DNA of 11,491 nucleotides from Candidatus Stahliibacteriota bacterium (GTDB lineage Bacteria > Hydrothermota > Tepidihabitantia > B3-TA06), in contig JAUVJT010000051.1 in the NCBI GenBank assembly GCA_030592225.1, positions 1 to 11,491 of the forward strand, given 5' to 3'. Shown in pieces: positions 1 to 6,572 of the stretch; within the stretch, counting starts at the first letter, position 1; each line of letters opens with the position of its first letter. Below the pieces are notes generated by a model that was not told where the DNA came from, did no database searches, and saw nothing but the letters and a program-made list of their open reading frames with translations. A program made the position numbers and the translations under genes.

Positions 1-970
1 GGCAGCCTTTCTGGCTTCTATTGTGAGTGTCTGGTTGGCGCGATATACAGCCCGCAGGCTGAACGTAAAAAACGACCCTAACCCCATCGTAGAAACCCAC
101 AGGCAACCCGTCCCTTATCTGGGCGGCGTGGGGGTATTCCTGCCTTTCTCCATATTGTTGATTCTGTTCTGCGGCCCCGGGACGTGGGTATTCCTGTTCC
201 TGGGGGCACTCTGGGTGCTGGTTATTCTGGGCACGATAGACGATTTGCACCCTCTCCCCTGGTGGCTGAAACTCCTGATCGAAGCCGTCGTATGTTCCGT
301 CTCCGTTCCCATGATCTTTAGCGCTCTGCAAATCACGAACAATCCGATTTTCATCATTCCGGCAATCCTTGTCGTGTTGCTGCTCACCAACGGTTTCAAC
401 CTCATTGACGTATCGGACGGATTGTGCTGTAGTGTCGGGGCGATGATTGCCATCGGGCTGTTCTGGGCTTTTCTGTTCTACTCCCCCCTATCTCGTCTCG
501 ACACTGCTCCTCTACTTCTGGCAGGGACATTGGCCGGATTCGGGGTCTTCAACAAACCAAAAGCCAGCATCTACCTGGGTGACGGGGGCAGCCTGCCATT
601 GGGATATACAGTCGGAACGTTGATTGTGCTGTGGCTTTTTTCATCGAGCCTGAGCCTGCCACGCGTGATTGTATCGGCATCCCTGCCCAGCTTGATCTTT
701 TTTGAAATAGCCCTGCTGAGCTTCCACCGGATAAGGAAGGGGAAATCCATATTCCACGGCAGCCCCGACCACTTTGCGCTGAGGTTGGCAAAACACGGCT
801 GGAGTGTAACCGGAGTGCTTCTGGCCGCGCTTGCAGTATCGAGTTTTCTGACGGCGTCAATCGCGCTTCTGTGGCTGCCCGTATTTGCCTCCTGGATTTA
901 CGCAAGCTCGCTTCTTACGTTCTATGCGATAAGCTTCCGGCAGCTTTCGAGGATAAAGGTGGACGCGTGA
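1..970 (+). CDS. Polyprenyl-phosphate sugar-1-phosphate transferase (MraY/WecA/TagO family), 5' partial
   Basis: Integral membrane enzyme of glycosyltransferase family 4 type. The family moves a sugar-1-phosphate (often GlcNAc-1-P) from a UDP-sugar to undecaprenyl phosphate, the first membrane step of a glycan. The frame is open through base 2 with no stop, and the residues before the GTG at 23 (AAFLASI) continue a hydrophobic helix, so the true start lies outside the window. Numbering from that GTG, I see HRQPVPYLGG (26-35), the DD pair in TIDDLHP (73-74, Mg2+ or substrate region), NGFNLIDVSDGL (123-134), YLGDGGSLPLGY (184-195) and HGSPDHFALRLAKHG (245-259), all in family order and separated by many hydrophobic segments. 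The stop overlaps the next gene's start (GTGA), which suggests translational coupling. The family is secure; the exact sugar is unknown. Confidence 0.88.
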   Translation, partial: AAFLASIVSVWLARYTARRLNVKNDPNPIVETHRQPVPYLGGVGVFLPFSILLILFCGPGTWVFLFLGALWVLVILGTIDDLHPLPWWLKLLIEAVVCSVSVPMIFSALQITNNPIFIIPAILVVLLLTNGFNLIDVSDGLCCSVGAMIAIGLFWAFLFYSPLSRLDTAPLLLAGTLAGFGVFNKPKASIYLGDGGSLPLGYTVGTLIVLWLFSSSLSLPRVIVSASLPSLIFFEIALLSFHRIRKGKSIFHGSPDHFALRLAKHGWSVTGVLLAALAVSSFLTASIALLWLPVFASWIYASSLLTFYAISFRQLSRIKVDA

Positions 971-2283
971 GTAAACCGGTTATCATTATCGGCGCAGGCC
1001 TTGCAGGACTTGCCGCGGCATGGAAATTGAAGGGCAGAGCCAGGGTATTTGAAGCGAGCGATATGGCGGGAGGCGCGGCGCGCACCTATAGATATGGGGA
1101 CTTCCATTACGATCTCGGCCCACACGTGCTTTACTTCCGCGATGAAAAGATAAAGAACCTGGTTGAAGAAATTCTCGAAGGCAACTGGACCAAACAGAAC
1201 AGAAAGGCGAGGATAATCCTCGACGGCCACCGCATCGACTACCCCATCCAGGAAGGGTTCCTGCGCTCTGAAAGATTAAAGGAGAAATTCCTTCCCGATT
1301 TGCTCAACGCCCCTGCTAATCACGCGGATACGTTCAGCCGGACCGCCAAAAATCTCTACGGCCCGGCTCTTGCCAATGAGTTTTTCATTCCGTATAACCA
1401 AAAGCTGTGGCGCTACCCTTTGAATGAGATGGACGCGGAGTGCGCGGCACGCTTTCTGCCCGCGTTCCCAAAAGAGGACTTAAAACGTCTAAGCAAAGGA
1501 AAGACCCTACCTCGCGGCGCCAACGCCTGCTTCTATTATCCCAGGAAAGGAGGAATCGGGGCGCTTCCTGATGCTTTGGCTCGTGGATTGAAGGATAGCC
1601 TCTGTCTATCCCAAAAGGTGTTACGGGTTTGTTCTGACGAAAAATGGGTAGAGCTGGATGATGGAACCAGGCGCTATTACTCGCATTTGATCTCGACCAT
1701 ACCTCTTCCTGAGCTTGCAGAAATCTCGGTTGATCTGCCGGCGACCGCACGAGGACTGGCGTCAACCCTCAAGAGTGCAGGGATGGTGTTCGTGCATCTG
1801 GGACTTGCCCACCCCCTGAAAGATAACTCCCACTGGATTTACTATCCTGACCCCGCGATTATCTTTCACCGAATCTCGATACCTTCAAATTACGCCAAAG
1901 ACATGATTCCACCGGATAGGGGATCGCTGGTTGCAGAGGTCTCCTTCAAATCGGATGAGCGCCCGAATATTGAGACAATCATCCGAGCAGTCAAAGAGGA
2001 TGCGGTGAAATCGGGGATTGTGGGCAAGCTTGAGGATATCGCCTCGCACGATGTCCAGACGCTTTGCCGCGCCTACGTATTCCCTACCAGAGAAAGTGAG
2101 ACCGCTCGTGAGCAACTGCGTGCAACCCTAAAGGCAAGGAGTATACTTCTTGCCGGGCGCTACGCCATCTGGGAATACGGCAACATGGAATCGGCCATAG
2201 CTCAGGGACTACAGGCCGCTGAGGAGATTGAAGGAGCACAACCTGAAGGAGGGCGGGGAGGAGGGCGAGGGAGGCTATGCTGA
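967..2283 (+). CDS. FAD-dependent UDP-galactopyranose mutase-like / amine-oxidase-fold flavoprotein
   Basis: Flavoprotein of about 438 residues. I chose GTG at 967 because it gives the protein VSKPVIIIGAGLAG with the dinucleotide-binding GxGxxG at residues 9-14 at the N-terminus, and AAAGGTGG lies just upstream; an earlier start at 871 would only add translated upstream-gene sequence. Further marks are an acidic strand end and glycine turn (FEASDMAGG, about 28-36), YDLGPHVLYF (48-57), IDYPIQ (90-95), FIPYNQKLW (140-148) and a C-terminal FAD-contact segment, AGRYAIWEYGNMESAIAQG. The YPIQ, PYNQKLW and GRYAxWxYxNMxxxI patterns are those of UDP-galactopyranose mutase and its relatives in polysaccharide clusters. 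The enzyme may isomerise a nucleotide sugar, or oxidise or reduce a related substrate. The Gly/Arg/Glu-rich tail is encoded by the purine run that also supplies the next gene's ribosome site. It overlaps the neighbours by 4 and 7 bases. Confidence 0.8.
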   Translation: MSKPVIIIGAGLAGLAAAWKLKGRARVFEASDMAGGAARTYRYGDFHYDLGPHVLYFRDEKIKNLVEEILEGNWTKQNRKARIILDGHRIDYPIQEGFLRSERLKEKFLPDLLNAPANHADTFSRTAKNLYGPALANEFFIPYNQKLWRYPLNEMDAECAARFLPAFPKEDLKRLSKGKTLPRGANACFYYPRKGGIGALPDALARGLKDSLCLSQKVLRVCSDEKWVELDDGTRRYYSHLISTIPLPELAEISVDLPATARGLASTLKSAGMVFVHLGLAHPLKDNSHWIYYPDPAIIFHRISIPSNYAKDMIPPDRGSLVAEVSFKSDERPNIETIIRAVKEDAVKSGIVGKLEDIASHDVQTLCRAYVFPTRESETAREQLRATLKARSILLAGRYAIWEYGNMESAIAQGLQAAEEIEGAQPEGGRGGGRGRLC

Positions 2284-3422
2284 CAATCATCGCCAGGGTT
2301 GTGTTCTGGGTTTGCATATGGCTATCTATCTACATTCTTATCGGACACGGGGTACTGCTCATTATACTGAAGGGATTCTTTGCCAAACCGGTGAACCGCA
2401 AACCAATCACACCGTCGGTATGCTTTATAATCCCCGCGTATAATGAAGAGAAAGACATCGGTACAAAGCTTAAAAACACGCTGGCGCTCAACTATCCCAA
2501 AGATAAGCTGAGGATAGTGGTCATCTCAGACGCCAGCGCCGACGAAACCGATACGATAGTACGTAAGATGTGTAGAGTCGATAGTCGGATAGTCCTTATC
2601 AGACAACAAAAAAGACAGGGAAGAACCGTCGCCATAAACACGGCGGCACAGAGATACAAGGCTGAGGTATACGCCATGTCCGACGCCAACGTGATGCTCG
2701 ATAAAAACGCATTAAAAGAACTGGTCACAAACTTCGCCGACCCCAAGGTAGGAGCGGTTACGGCACGCTTTGTGGGTCTGGAAGGAAAAGGCAATCCCAC
2801 AGAAAGAGGAATAGAGGGTTACTGGAATTACGAACAACGCCTGCGATGGCTGGAAAGTTCCATAGGTTCGGTATCTTTCGTTGCCGGTAGTTTTAATGCA
2901 GTGAGGGGAGACTTGCTTGCGGTTGTGCCTGCCGATATAACCCACGATCACTACGTTCCTGCCCATCTTGCCCAGCGGGGTTTCAGATCTGTCTACGAAC
3001 CTCGCGCTGTGGTTTTCGAGTACCCCGCCGATACCTCATGGGAAGAGGCCAGGATACGGGGCCGCAATTTTTTGATGGGCGTCAATTTCATGCGCGAGTT
3101 ACCGCACATACTCAACATACGCCGACACCCCTGGTTTTTTCTCAACCTATTATTCCGCAAGATACTGCGCTGGTTCTTCCCTGTTTTTCTGGCTCTTTCC
3201 CTGACAGCCGCCCTGTTCCTTATGCCTGAACCCGCGTCCCTGGTTCTTTTTGGACTAACCGCGCTCGGATGTATCATGACCGCTTTGATGCTTGCGTTTA
3301 AGAACCCTCCCCGCTGGCTTTCCATGGTTGGATTCTTCGTGCTCTCGCAGACAGGCTTGCTTTGGGGAATCATCCAGTTTATCTTCGGAAAACGGATCGT
3401 TACCTGGGAGCCGCCGCGATGA
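2277..3422 (+). CDS. Membrane-anchored family 2 glycosyltransferase
   Basis: 381-residue GT2 enzyme that probably polymerises or extends a surface glycan at the inner membrane. An N-terminal hydrophobic segment (about 6-33) is followed by the GT-A catalytic domain: FIIPAYNEEKDI (50-61), VVISDASADETD (81-92), the nucleotide/metal-binding SDAN (135-138, in place of DxD), VAGSFNAVRGDLL (202-214), and THDHYVPAHLAQRGFRSVYEP (222-242), the acceptor/base region where D224 sits where ED or DD is usual. RIRGRNFLMG (259-268) resembles the R/QxxRW-type element. About three to four C-terminal membrane segments follow (about 286-372), ending in the common VTWEPPR tail. This resembles processive synthases of the hyaluronan/cellulose/PNAG kind, without enough detail to name the polymer. 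The ATG lies in the last codons of the flavoprotein gene, with AGGGAGG immediately upstream. Confidence 0.87.
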   Translation: MLTIIARVVFWVCIWLSIYILIGHGVLLIILKGFFAKPVNRKPITPSVCFIIPAYNEEKDIGTKLKNTLALNYPKDKLRIVVISDASADETDTIVRKMCRVDSRIVLIRQQKRQGRTVAINTAAQRYKAEVYAMSDANVMLDKNALKELVTNFADPKVGAVTARFVGLEGKGNPTERGIEGYWNYEQRLRWLESSIGSVSFVAGSFNAVRGDLLAVVPADITHDHYVPAHLAQRGFRSVYEPRAVVFEYPADTSWEEARIRGRNFLMGVNFMRELPHILNIRRHPWFFLNLLFRKILRWFFPVFLALSLTAALFLMPEPASLVLFGLTALGCIMTALMLAFKNPPRWLSMVGFFVLSQTGLLWGIIQFIFGKRIVTWEPPR

Positions 3423-3466
3423 AGAGTTCCTGTCAGGGTGTTTGAGAATAAACAGAGCCTGCCCCG

Positions 3467-3492
3467 TGAGGCGCTAATTTTACTGCGCCTCA
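3467..3492 (+). terminator. Possible weak stem-loop after the polysaccharide operon
   Basis: A perfect 8-bp stem TGAGGCGC/GCGCCTCA with a 10-nt AT-rich loop lies 44 bases after the glycosyltransferase stop. No T-run follows, so it is not a classical intrinsic terminator; it could protect the 3' end of the transcript or be chance. Confidence 0.3.
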
Positions 3493-3576
3493 TAGGGTAC
3501 AGAGACACCGAGCCTCAAAAAGCACACGGAGATAAGTCTCGTAATTTCAAGACTTGTTGAGGTCAACTTCTTTATC

Positions 3577-3777
3577 ACCGAAGGGGAACGACCGTAGGGA
3601 GTTGTACCGTAGGAAAACGACTGTAGGGAGTTGTACCGTAGGAAAACGACTGTAGGGAGTTGTAATCTGCGTCACCGAAGGGAAACGACCGAAGGGAGTT
3701 TCAATCTGTGATTCGAAAGAGAACGACTGTAAGGAGTTCAAATCTGTGGTTTATAGCCATTGAAACTCCCTTTGGTC
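3577..3777 (+). repeat. Array of ~29-bp GGAAACGACYGWAGGGAGTT-type repeats with an inverted terminal copy
   Basis: Five direct copies begin near 3577, 3606, 3635, 3674 and 3711. Copies 2 and 3 (3606-3634, 3635-3663) are identical and directly abutted. Copy 1 is a close variant. Copies 4 and 5 are followed by AATCTG spacers and have diverged further. A sixth partial copy is inverted: 3759-3777 matches the reverse complement of 3687-3705 at 18 of 19 positions, so a transcript could form a large hairpin. Within each copy the submotif CCGWAGGGA/CCGAAGGGA occurs twice, so the unit itself looks like a duplicated half-unit. Confidence 0.8.
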
Positions 3778-3866
3778 GCCGCTTCGCGTCGGTGGCAAAA
3801 AAACAACGAAAGAGAATCGGACATTTGCGCCGGCAAGGCGTGCAGGTACGCATGTTACGTTATTCT

Positions 3867-3911
3867 CTCGGTTTTTCTCTGTGTTCTTTGTGATCTCTGT
3901 GGTTAAAATTC
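3867..3911 (-). repeat. ACAGAGA/ACAAAGAACACAGAGA low-complexity intergenic repeat
   Basis: Read on the minus strand, the segment is built from repeated CACAGAG, CACAAAG and CACAGAG words and ends in AGAAAAACCGAGAG. From memory, sequences of this kind recur between genes in many environmental bacterial genomes and give rise to false small proteins rich in TTE, HRE or KEH. I see no gene signals around it. Confidence 0.4.
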
Positions 3912-3974
3912 TCCCTCCAGAACAGGCTGACGCTGTATTTTTGGGCACCCTCCGAGATTCTCAACCGAGGCGTC

Positions 3975-4952
3975 TCAAGTACCTGAAGTAACGCCTTTGA
4001 AGACAGTCTTCTTGGAGCGAAACCAGTCCATCGTAATTCTCAGCCCTTGCTCCAGGGTAATCCTCGGCTGCCACCCCAGCAATTTGCCGGCGCGAGAGAT
4101 GTCAGGGCATCGTCTCGAAGGGTCCTCGCAGATAGCGGGGTGATAAGTAATCAGGCTCGAACCATCGGAGAGATGAAGTAGCAGTTCTGCCAGTTCCTTT
4201 ATCCCTGTCTCTTCCGGGAATCCCAGGTTCACCGGCTCCTGCACTTCCGATTCCATGAGCAGCATCAGCCCTTCCACTATGTCATCAACGTAGCAAAAAC
4301 TGCGCCTCGCTTCTCCGGTGCCGTAGATGTTAAGCGAACTGCCCGACTCCGCCGCCTGGATGAATTGGGGAACAACTCGCGGGTCGTCGTTACGAAAACC
4401 CGGGCCGTAGACGTTAAACAAGCGTGCCATTCGCACCGATAAGCCTTGATCAATCTGGTAAGCGCGGCACAGTGTTTCCCCTGCACGCTTGGCTTCCACG
4501 TATGCCGAACGTGGTCCCACCGGATTGGCGTACCCCCAGTATGTTTCAGGCTGCGGATGAACCGTGGGGCTGCCGTATATCTCGGAGCTGGAAACGTAGA
4601 GGATACGCACCCCCCTGTCCGCAGCCCAACGGAGGATGCGTAAAGCTCCCTCCATTATACTAAGAATAACCCTGAGAGGTTCGCTTTCCACCCTGGGCAC
4701 CCCGCAGATAGCTGCAAGATGGTAGCAAGAATCTACCTTAAAAGCCTGGAGATCGGTTTCCCTGATGTCGGCTTCCACAAATGAAAACCGGGGATTTTCC
4801 AGTAACTCCTTGACGTTGTCAATGCTGCCGGTGGAAAGATCGTCTATGCAGACAACCCGTTCTCCCTCTTCCAACAACCTTCTGCACAGATGATTTCCGA
4901 TAAATCCCGCACCCCCGGTCACCAGAGATGTTCCCTCTTTTTTCCCTGTCAT
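3975..4952 (-). CDS. NAD-dependent nucleotide-sugar epimerase/dehydratase, UDP-glucuronate decarboxylase-like
   Basis: 325-residue extended short-chain dehydrogenase/reductase acting on a nucleotide sugar in the cytoplasm. VTGGAGFIGN (11-20) is the NAD-binding GxxGxxG. DDLSTGS (37-43) binds the adenine ribose, and D62 follows in ADIRE. The catalytic set is S121-S123 with Y151 and K155 (YVEAK). SSEIYGSP, VHPQPETYWG, NPVGPRSAY, RLFNVYGPG and the C-terminal RRCPDISRAGKLLGW are the signature blocks of UDP-glucuronate decarboxylases (UDP-xylose synthases), which oxidise and decarboxylate UDP-GlcA. The HLAAICGVPRVES block departs from the usual HLACPASP, so a 4-epimerase or 4,6-dehydratase activity cannot be excluded. 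AAAGGAG lies 8-9 bases before the ATG. It probably supplies a sugar donor to the glycan made by the forward operon at 1-3422, although it has its own promoter. Confidence 0.85.
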   Translation of the reverse strand: MTGKKEGTSLVTGGAGFIGNHLCRRLLEEGERVVCIDDLSTGSIDNVKELLENPRFSFVEADIRETDLQAFKVDSCYHLAAICGVPRVESEPLRVILSIMEGALRILRWAADRGVRILYVSSSEIYGSPTVHPQPETYWGYANPVGPRSAYVEAKRAGETLCRAYQIDQGLSVRMARLFNVYGPGFRNDDPRVVPQFIQAAESGSSLNIYGTGEARRSFCYVDDIVEGLMLLMESEVQEPVNLGFPEETGIKELAELLLHLSDGSSLITYHPAICEDPSRRCPDISRAGKLLGWQPRITLEQGLRITMDWFRSKKTVFKGVTSGT

Positions 4953-4979
4953 TGCCCTTACTCCTTTTTTATTTTAGTG

Positions 4980-5008
4980 ATTATAGTGCGGCTTTTGAAA
5001 AAAGTCAA
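4980..5008 (-). promoter_or_regulatory. Sigma70-type promoter of the epimerase gene
   Basis: On the minus strand, TTGACT (5008-5003) and a perfect TATAAT (4985-4980) are separated by 17 bases. The -10 lies 27 bases upstream of the ATG, leaving a short leader that contains the AAAGGAG ribosome site. Confidence 0.75.
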
Positions 5009-5031
5009 GACAGCGATCCGCACTCAAAGAT

Positions 5032-5334
5032 TCAATTCGTCAGTAATCTTCTGAACCGATCAGCTCTATAGACAATAGCTATTCCGCCTTGGATTCGATA
5101 GTTTTTATCCCGATACGTCTTTCTTAAGGTAACGGAAATTCTACAAAATAGACCAGACTTCCCCTGATGGTCTTTCAATGTCCACGTATGAGGTAAGCGT
5201 GAATACGCTCTTATCACGAATGGCGTTGATGAAAATGTTAGCTTCTCCTTTTGCCGCAAGACCTAACGTTGAAAGAATCGCTAATCCTGCAAGCCTGACA
5301 GGGGGACGTAGTAAGGAAGCTAAAATCCGGCGAA
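5032..5334 (-). pseudogene. Possible decayed gene for a small exported protein
   Basis: Reading the minus strand from about 5334 gives a stop-free segment containing RLAGLAILSTLGLAAKGEA, which looks like a signal-peptide core and cleavage region, then NIFINAIRDKSVFTLTSYVDIE, and ends in a TAG near 5137. No ATG or GTG with a ribosome site precedes it. In the other minus-strand frame a further stretch, ISVTLRKTYRDKNYRIQGG and on to RRLLTN, stays open to 5032. The simplest reading is a frameshifted, start-less remnant of a short exported protein downstream of purC; chance is the alternative. The segment is AT-rich compared with the purC body. No family is recognised. Confidence 0.25.
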
Positions 5335-6510
5335 CCGGTCGGTTAAATCGGCTGCTACGGCGTACCTGGACCGGGTGCTTTCCAGATCACGGGTCTCGCG
5401 GTAGAGCTGCTTGTCGAGTTGTTTTTTCTTGTCCCCGCCCGGCCAGATGCGCCAGGAGTCGTTGTCAATAACATCGGCTACTACGAGACTACCGTCATCG
5501 GTTCTGCCGAACTCTATCTTGAGATCGATGAGTTTGACATCGAGCTTTGCCCATGCCGCAAACAGCACGTTAAACACCTTGCGGGTGGTCTCGGTGATGG
5601 CCTCGATTTCGTCAGAGGAAAGCAGTGGATCGAACTCCTCGATGACGTTGGCATCGGTTATCGGCTCCCTGGCAGGGTGGAGTTGCCATTTCCCTTTGCC
5701 GAAGGTGACTATGGGATCGTGCCGGGGGTCGTCCTTGATGAAGAACTCCACCGGACGCGGCTGCTCGAAATCCTGACCTTCGACCGCCTGAATGTTGCGC
5801 TTGAGGTATGAGCCGGTGGCCGTGCCGCGCACCACCACCTCCAGGGGAATCATCTTGCAGCGCTTGCAGAGCAACTTGAGTGAATCCACCTTCTCGATAT
5901 AGTGGGTGGCCACCCCGTGACGGTTGAGAAGCTCGAACACGTTGGCCGTGGTACGGGTGGCGAACTCGGCCTTGCCGCGGATTACGTCGTGCTGTGCCCC
6001 GTCGCCAGAGGTTATGTCGTCCTTGGCAGCCATGTGAACCGTGCCGTCCCCAAGATCGTAAATCACTTTGGTCTTACCCTCGATGCCCAATCTCATAGCT
6101 ATATATGATAGCACACTAGCAGGGCTTTCGATCGATTTATGAAAAGCATCTTCCAACCCTTTCCGGAACCCCTCTGTGTCTTTTATCTGGAAATTTTCTA
6201 TACTAACTAGTAATTCAGCAACTATTTTGTGTTCTTCTGGAAATTCCTTAGACGGTTCTAAAAAGATACGCTCTTTAGATTTTGGTAGGTTCCGACAACT
6301 TAGGGGAACGTTAAAGTTTTCAAGATGTTTTCCCACAAAAGCCCCCACAAATTCTCGAAAGCATTCGTAACCAAAGCTTGGGTTTTTGTAACTCTTCAAT
6401 TTAGAAATGATGGTTCCCCAAAGTCCTCTTTGGCTTGGTTCCAAGTCTTGGGCAGCAAAAACAGCTTTAATAAACCAGTCCGTATTTAGCAATGTAGTTG
6501 TAACTTCCAT
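5320..6510 (-). CDS. purC: SAICAR synthase with an unrecognised N-terminal extension
   Basis: Phosphoribosylaminoimidazole-succinocarboxamide synthase joins CAIR and aspartate using ATP in purine biosynthesis. The catalytic domain starts near residue 139: IEGKTKVIYDL (143-153, ATP site), KDDITSGDG (163-171), signature MIPLEVVVRGTATGS (220-234), FFIKDDPRHDP (256-266), signature LIDLKIEFG (327-335) and DVIDNDSWRIWPGGDK (346-361). That last block is the animal PAICS form, not the usual bacterial SPDTCRLWD. The protein is 396 residues, well above the usual 235-300, because of an extension (1-138) with DWFIKAVFAAQD, a Phe/Glu-rich middle and no motif I know; it is not PurE. A strong AAGGAGG 6 bases before the ATG at 6510 supports the long form, whereas the internal ATG at 6096 has none. 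DNA for the extension is about 39% GC against about 58% for the core, by hand count. It lies 62 bases downstream of the 204-residue protein gene and probably shares its promoter. Confidence 0.93.
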   Translation of the reverse strand: MEVTTTLLNTDWFIKAVFAAQDLEPSQRGLWGTIISKLKSYKNPSFGYECFREFVGAFVGKHLENFNVPLSCRNLPKSKERIFLEPSKEFPEEHKIVAELLVSIENFQIKDTEGFRKGLEDAFHKSIESPASVLSYIAMRLGIEGKTKVIYDLGDGTVHMAAKDDITSGDGAQHDVIRGKAEFATRTTANVFELLNRHGVATHYIEKVDSLKLLCKRCKMIPLEVVVRGTATGSYLKRNIQAVEGQDFEQPRPVEFFIKDDPRHDPIVTFGKGKWQLHPAREPITDANVIEEFDPLLSSDEIEAITETTRKVFNVLFAAWAKLDVKLIDLKIEFGRTDDGSLVVADVIDNDSWRIWPGGDKKKQLDKQLYRETRDLESTRSRYAVAADLTDRFAGF

Positions 6511-6572
6511 TTCTATCCTCCTTGGCCATAATATGGCCGACTGTTGGCCAAGGGGTTTAAACCCCTTGTCTG
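6511..6572 (-). promoter_or_regulatory. purC leader with alternative hairpins at the Shine-Dalgarno
   Basis: Three palindromes are packed before the AAGGAGG (6523-6517): GGCCAT-AAT-ATGGCC (6524-6538), TTGGCCAA (6544-6551) and AAGGGGTTTAAACCCCTT (6550-6567, extendable by one C/G pair). On the minus-strand RNA, CCUUGGCCA (6553-6545) can instead pair perfectly over 9 bp with UGGCCAAGG (6528-6520). That pairing uses the AAGG of the ribosome site and is incompatible with the first hairpin. This architecture would permit on/off control of translation, but no ligand or factor is identifiable. Confidence 0.4.

Larger units (their letters stand above)
3423..3974. other. 552-bp non-coding stretch with repeats
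   Basis: No believable gene is present. The short open frames here have no Shine-Dalgarno and owe their length to repeats. From left to right the stretch holds a stem-loop (3467-3492), plain sequence, a tandem and inverted ~29-bp repeat array (3577-3777), and an ACAGAGA-rich segment (about 3867-3911) read on the minus strand. It separates the forward polysaccharide operon from the convergent epimerase gene, and no clear terminator for that gene is visible. Confidence 0.75.

Noticed and set aside
871..966. Longer N-terminus for the flavoprotein starting at 871
   Set aside because: It lies entirely in the upstream membrane protein gene. The dinucleotide-binding motif follows directly after GTG 967, which has a purine-rich site and a GTGA overlap.
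3577..3739. CRISPR-like array of ~29-bp direct repeats
   Set aside because: Spacing between copies is 0 to about 10 bases, so there are no real spacers. Copies diverge internally and one copy is inverted; no cas genes are present.
3547..3741. Minus-strand 64-residue open frame with PFGRFPSV repeats
   Set aside because: It is a translation of the DNA repeat array, with no ribosome site or signal.
3708..3948. Small open frames on both strands in the gap before the epimerase
   Set aside because: No Shine-Dalgarno sequences, and low-complexity translations driven by repeats.
5178..5471. Plus-strand 97-residue open frame
   Set aside because: It is mostly antisense to the 3' part of purC, with no ribosome site and an Arg-rich shadow composition.
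5411..5811. Plus-strand open frames of about 120-130 residues opposite purC
   Set aside because: They are antisense shadows of a GC-rich, strongly conserved coding region.
6097..6510. PurE domain fused to PurC, as in animal PAICS
   Set aside because: PurE is fused C-terminally in animals, and this segment shows none of the PurE motifs such as GSxSD.
6550..6567. AAGGGGTTTAAACCCCTT as a terminator between the 204-residue protein gene and purC
   Set aside because: No T-run follows on the minus strand, and the palindrome lies just upstream of the purC ribosome site. A role in the leader is more plausible than termination.
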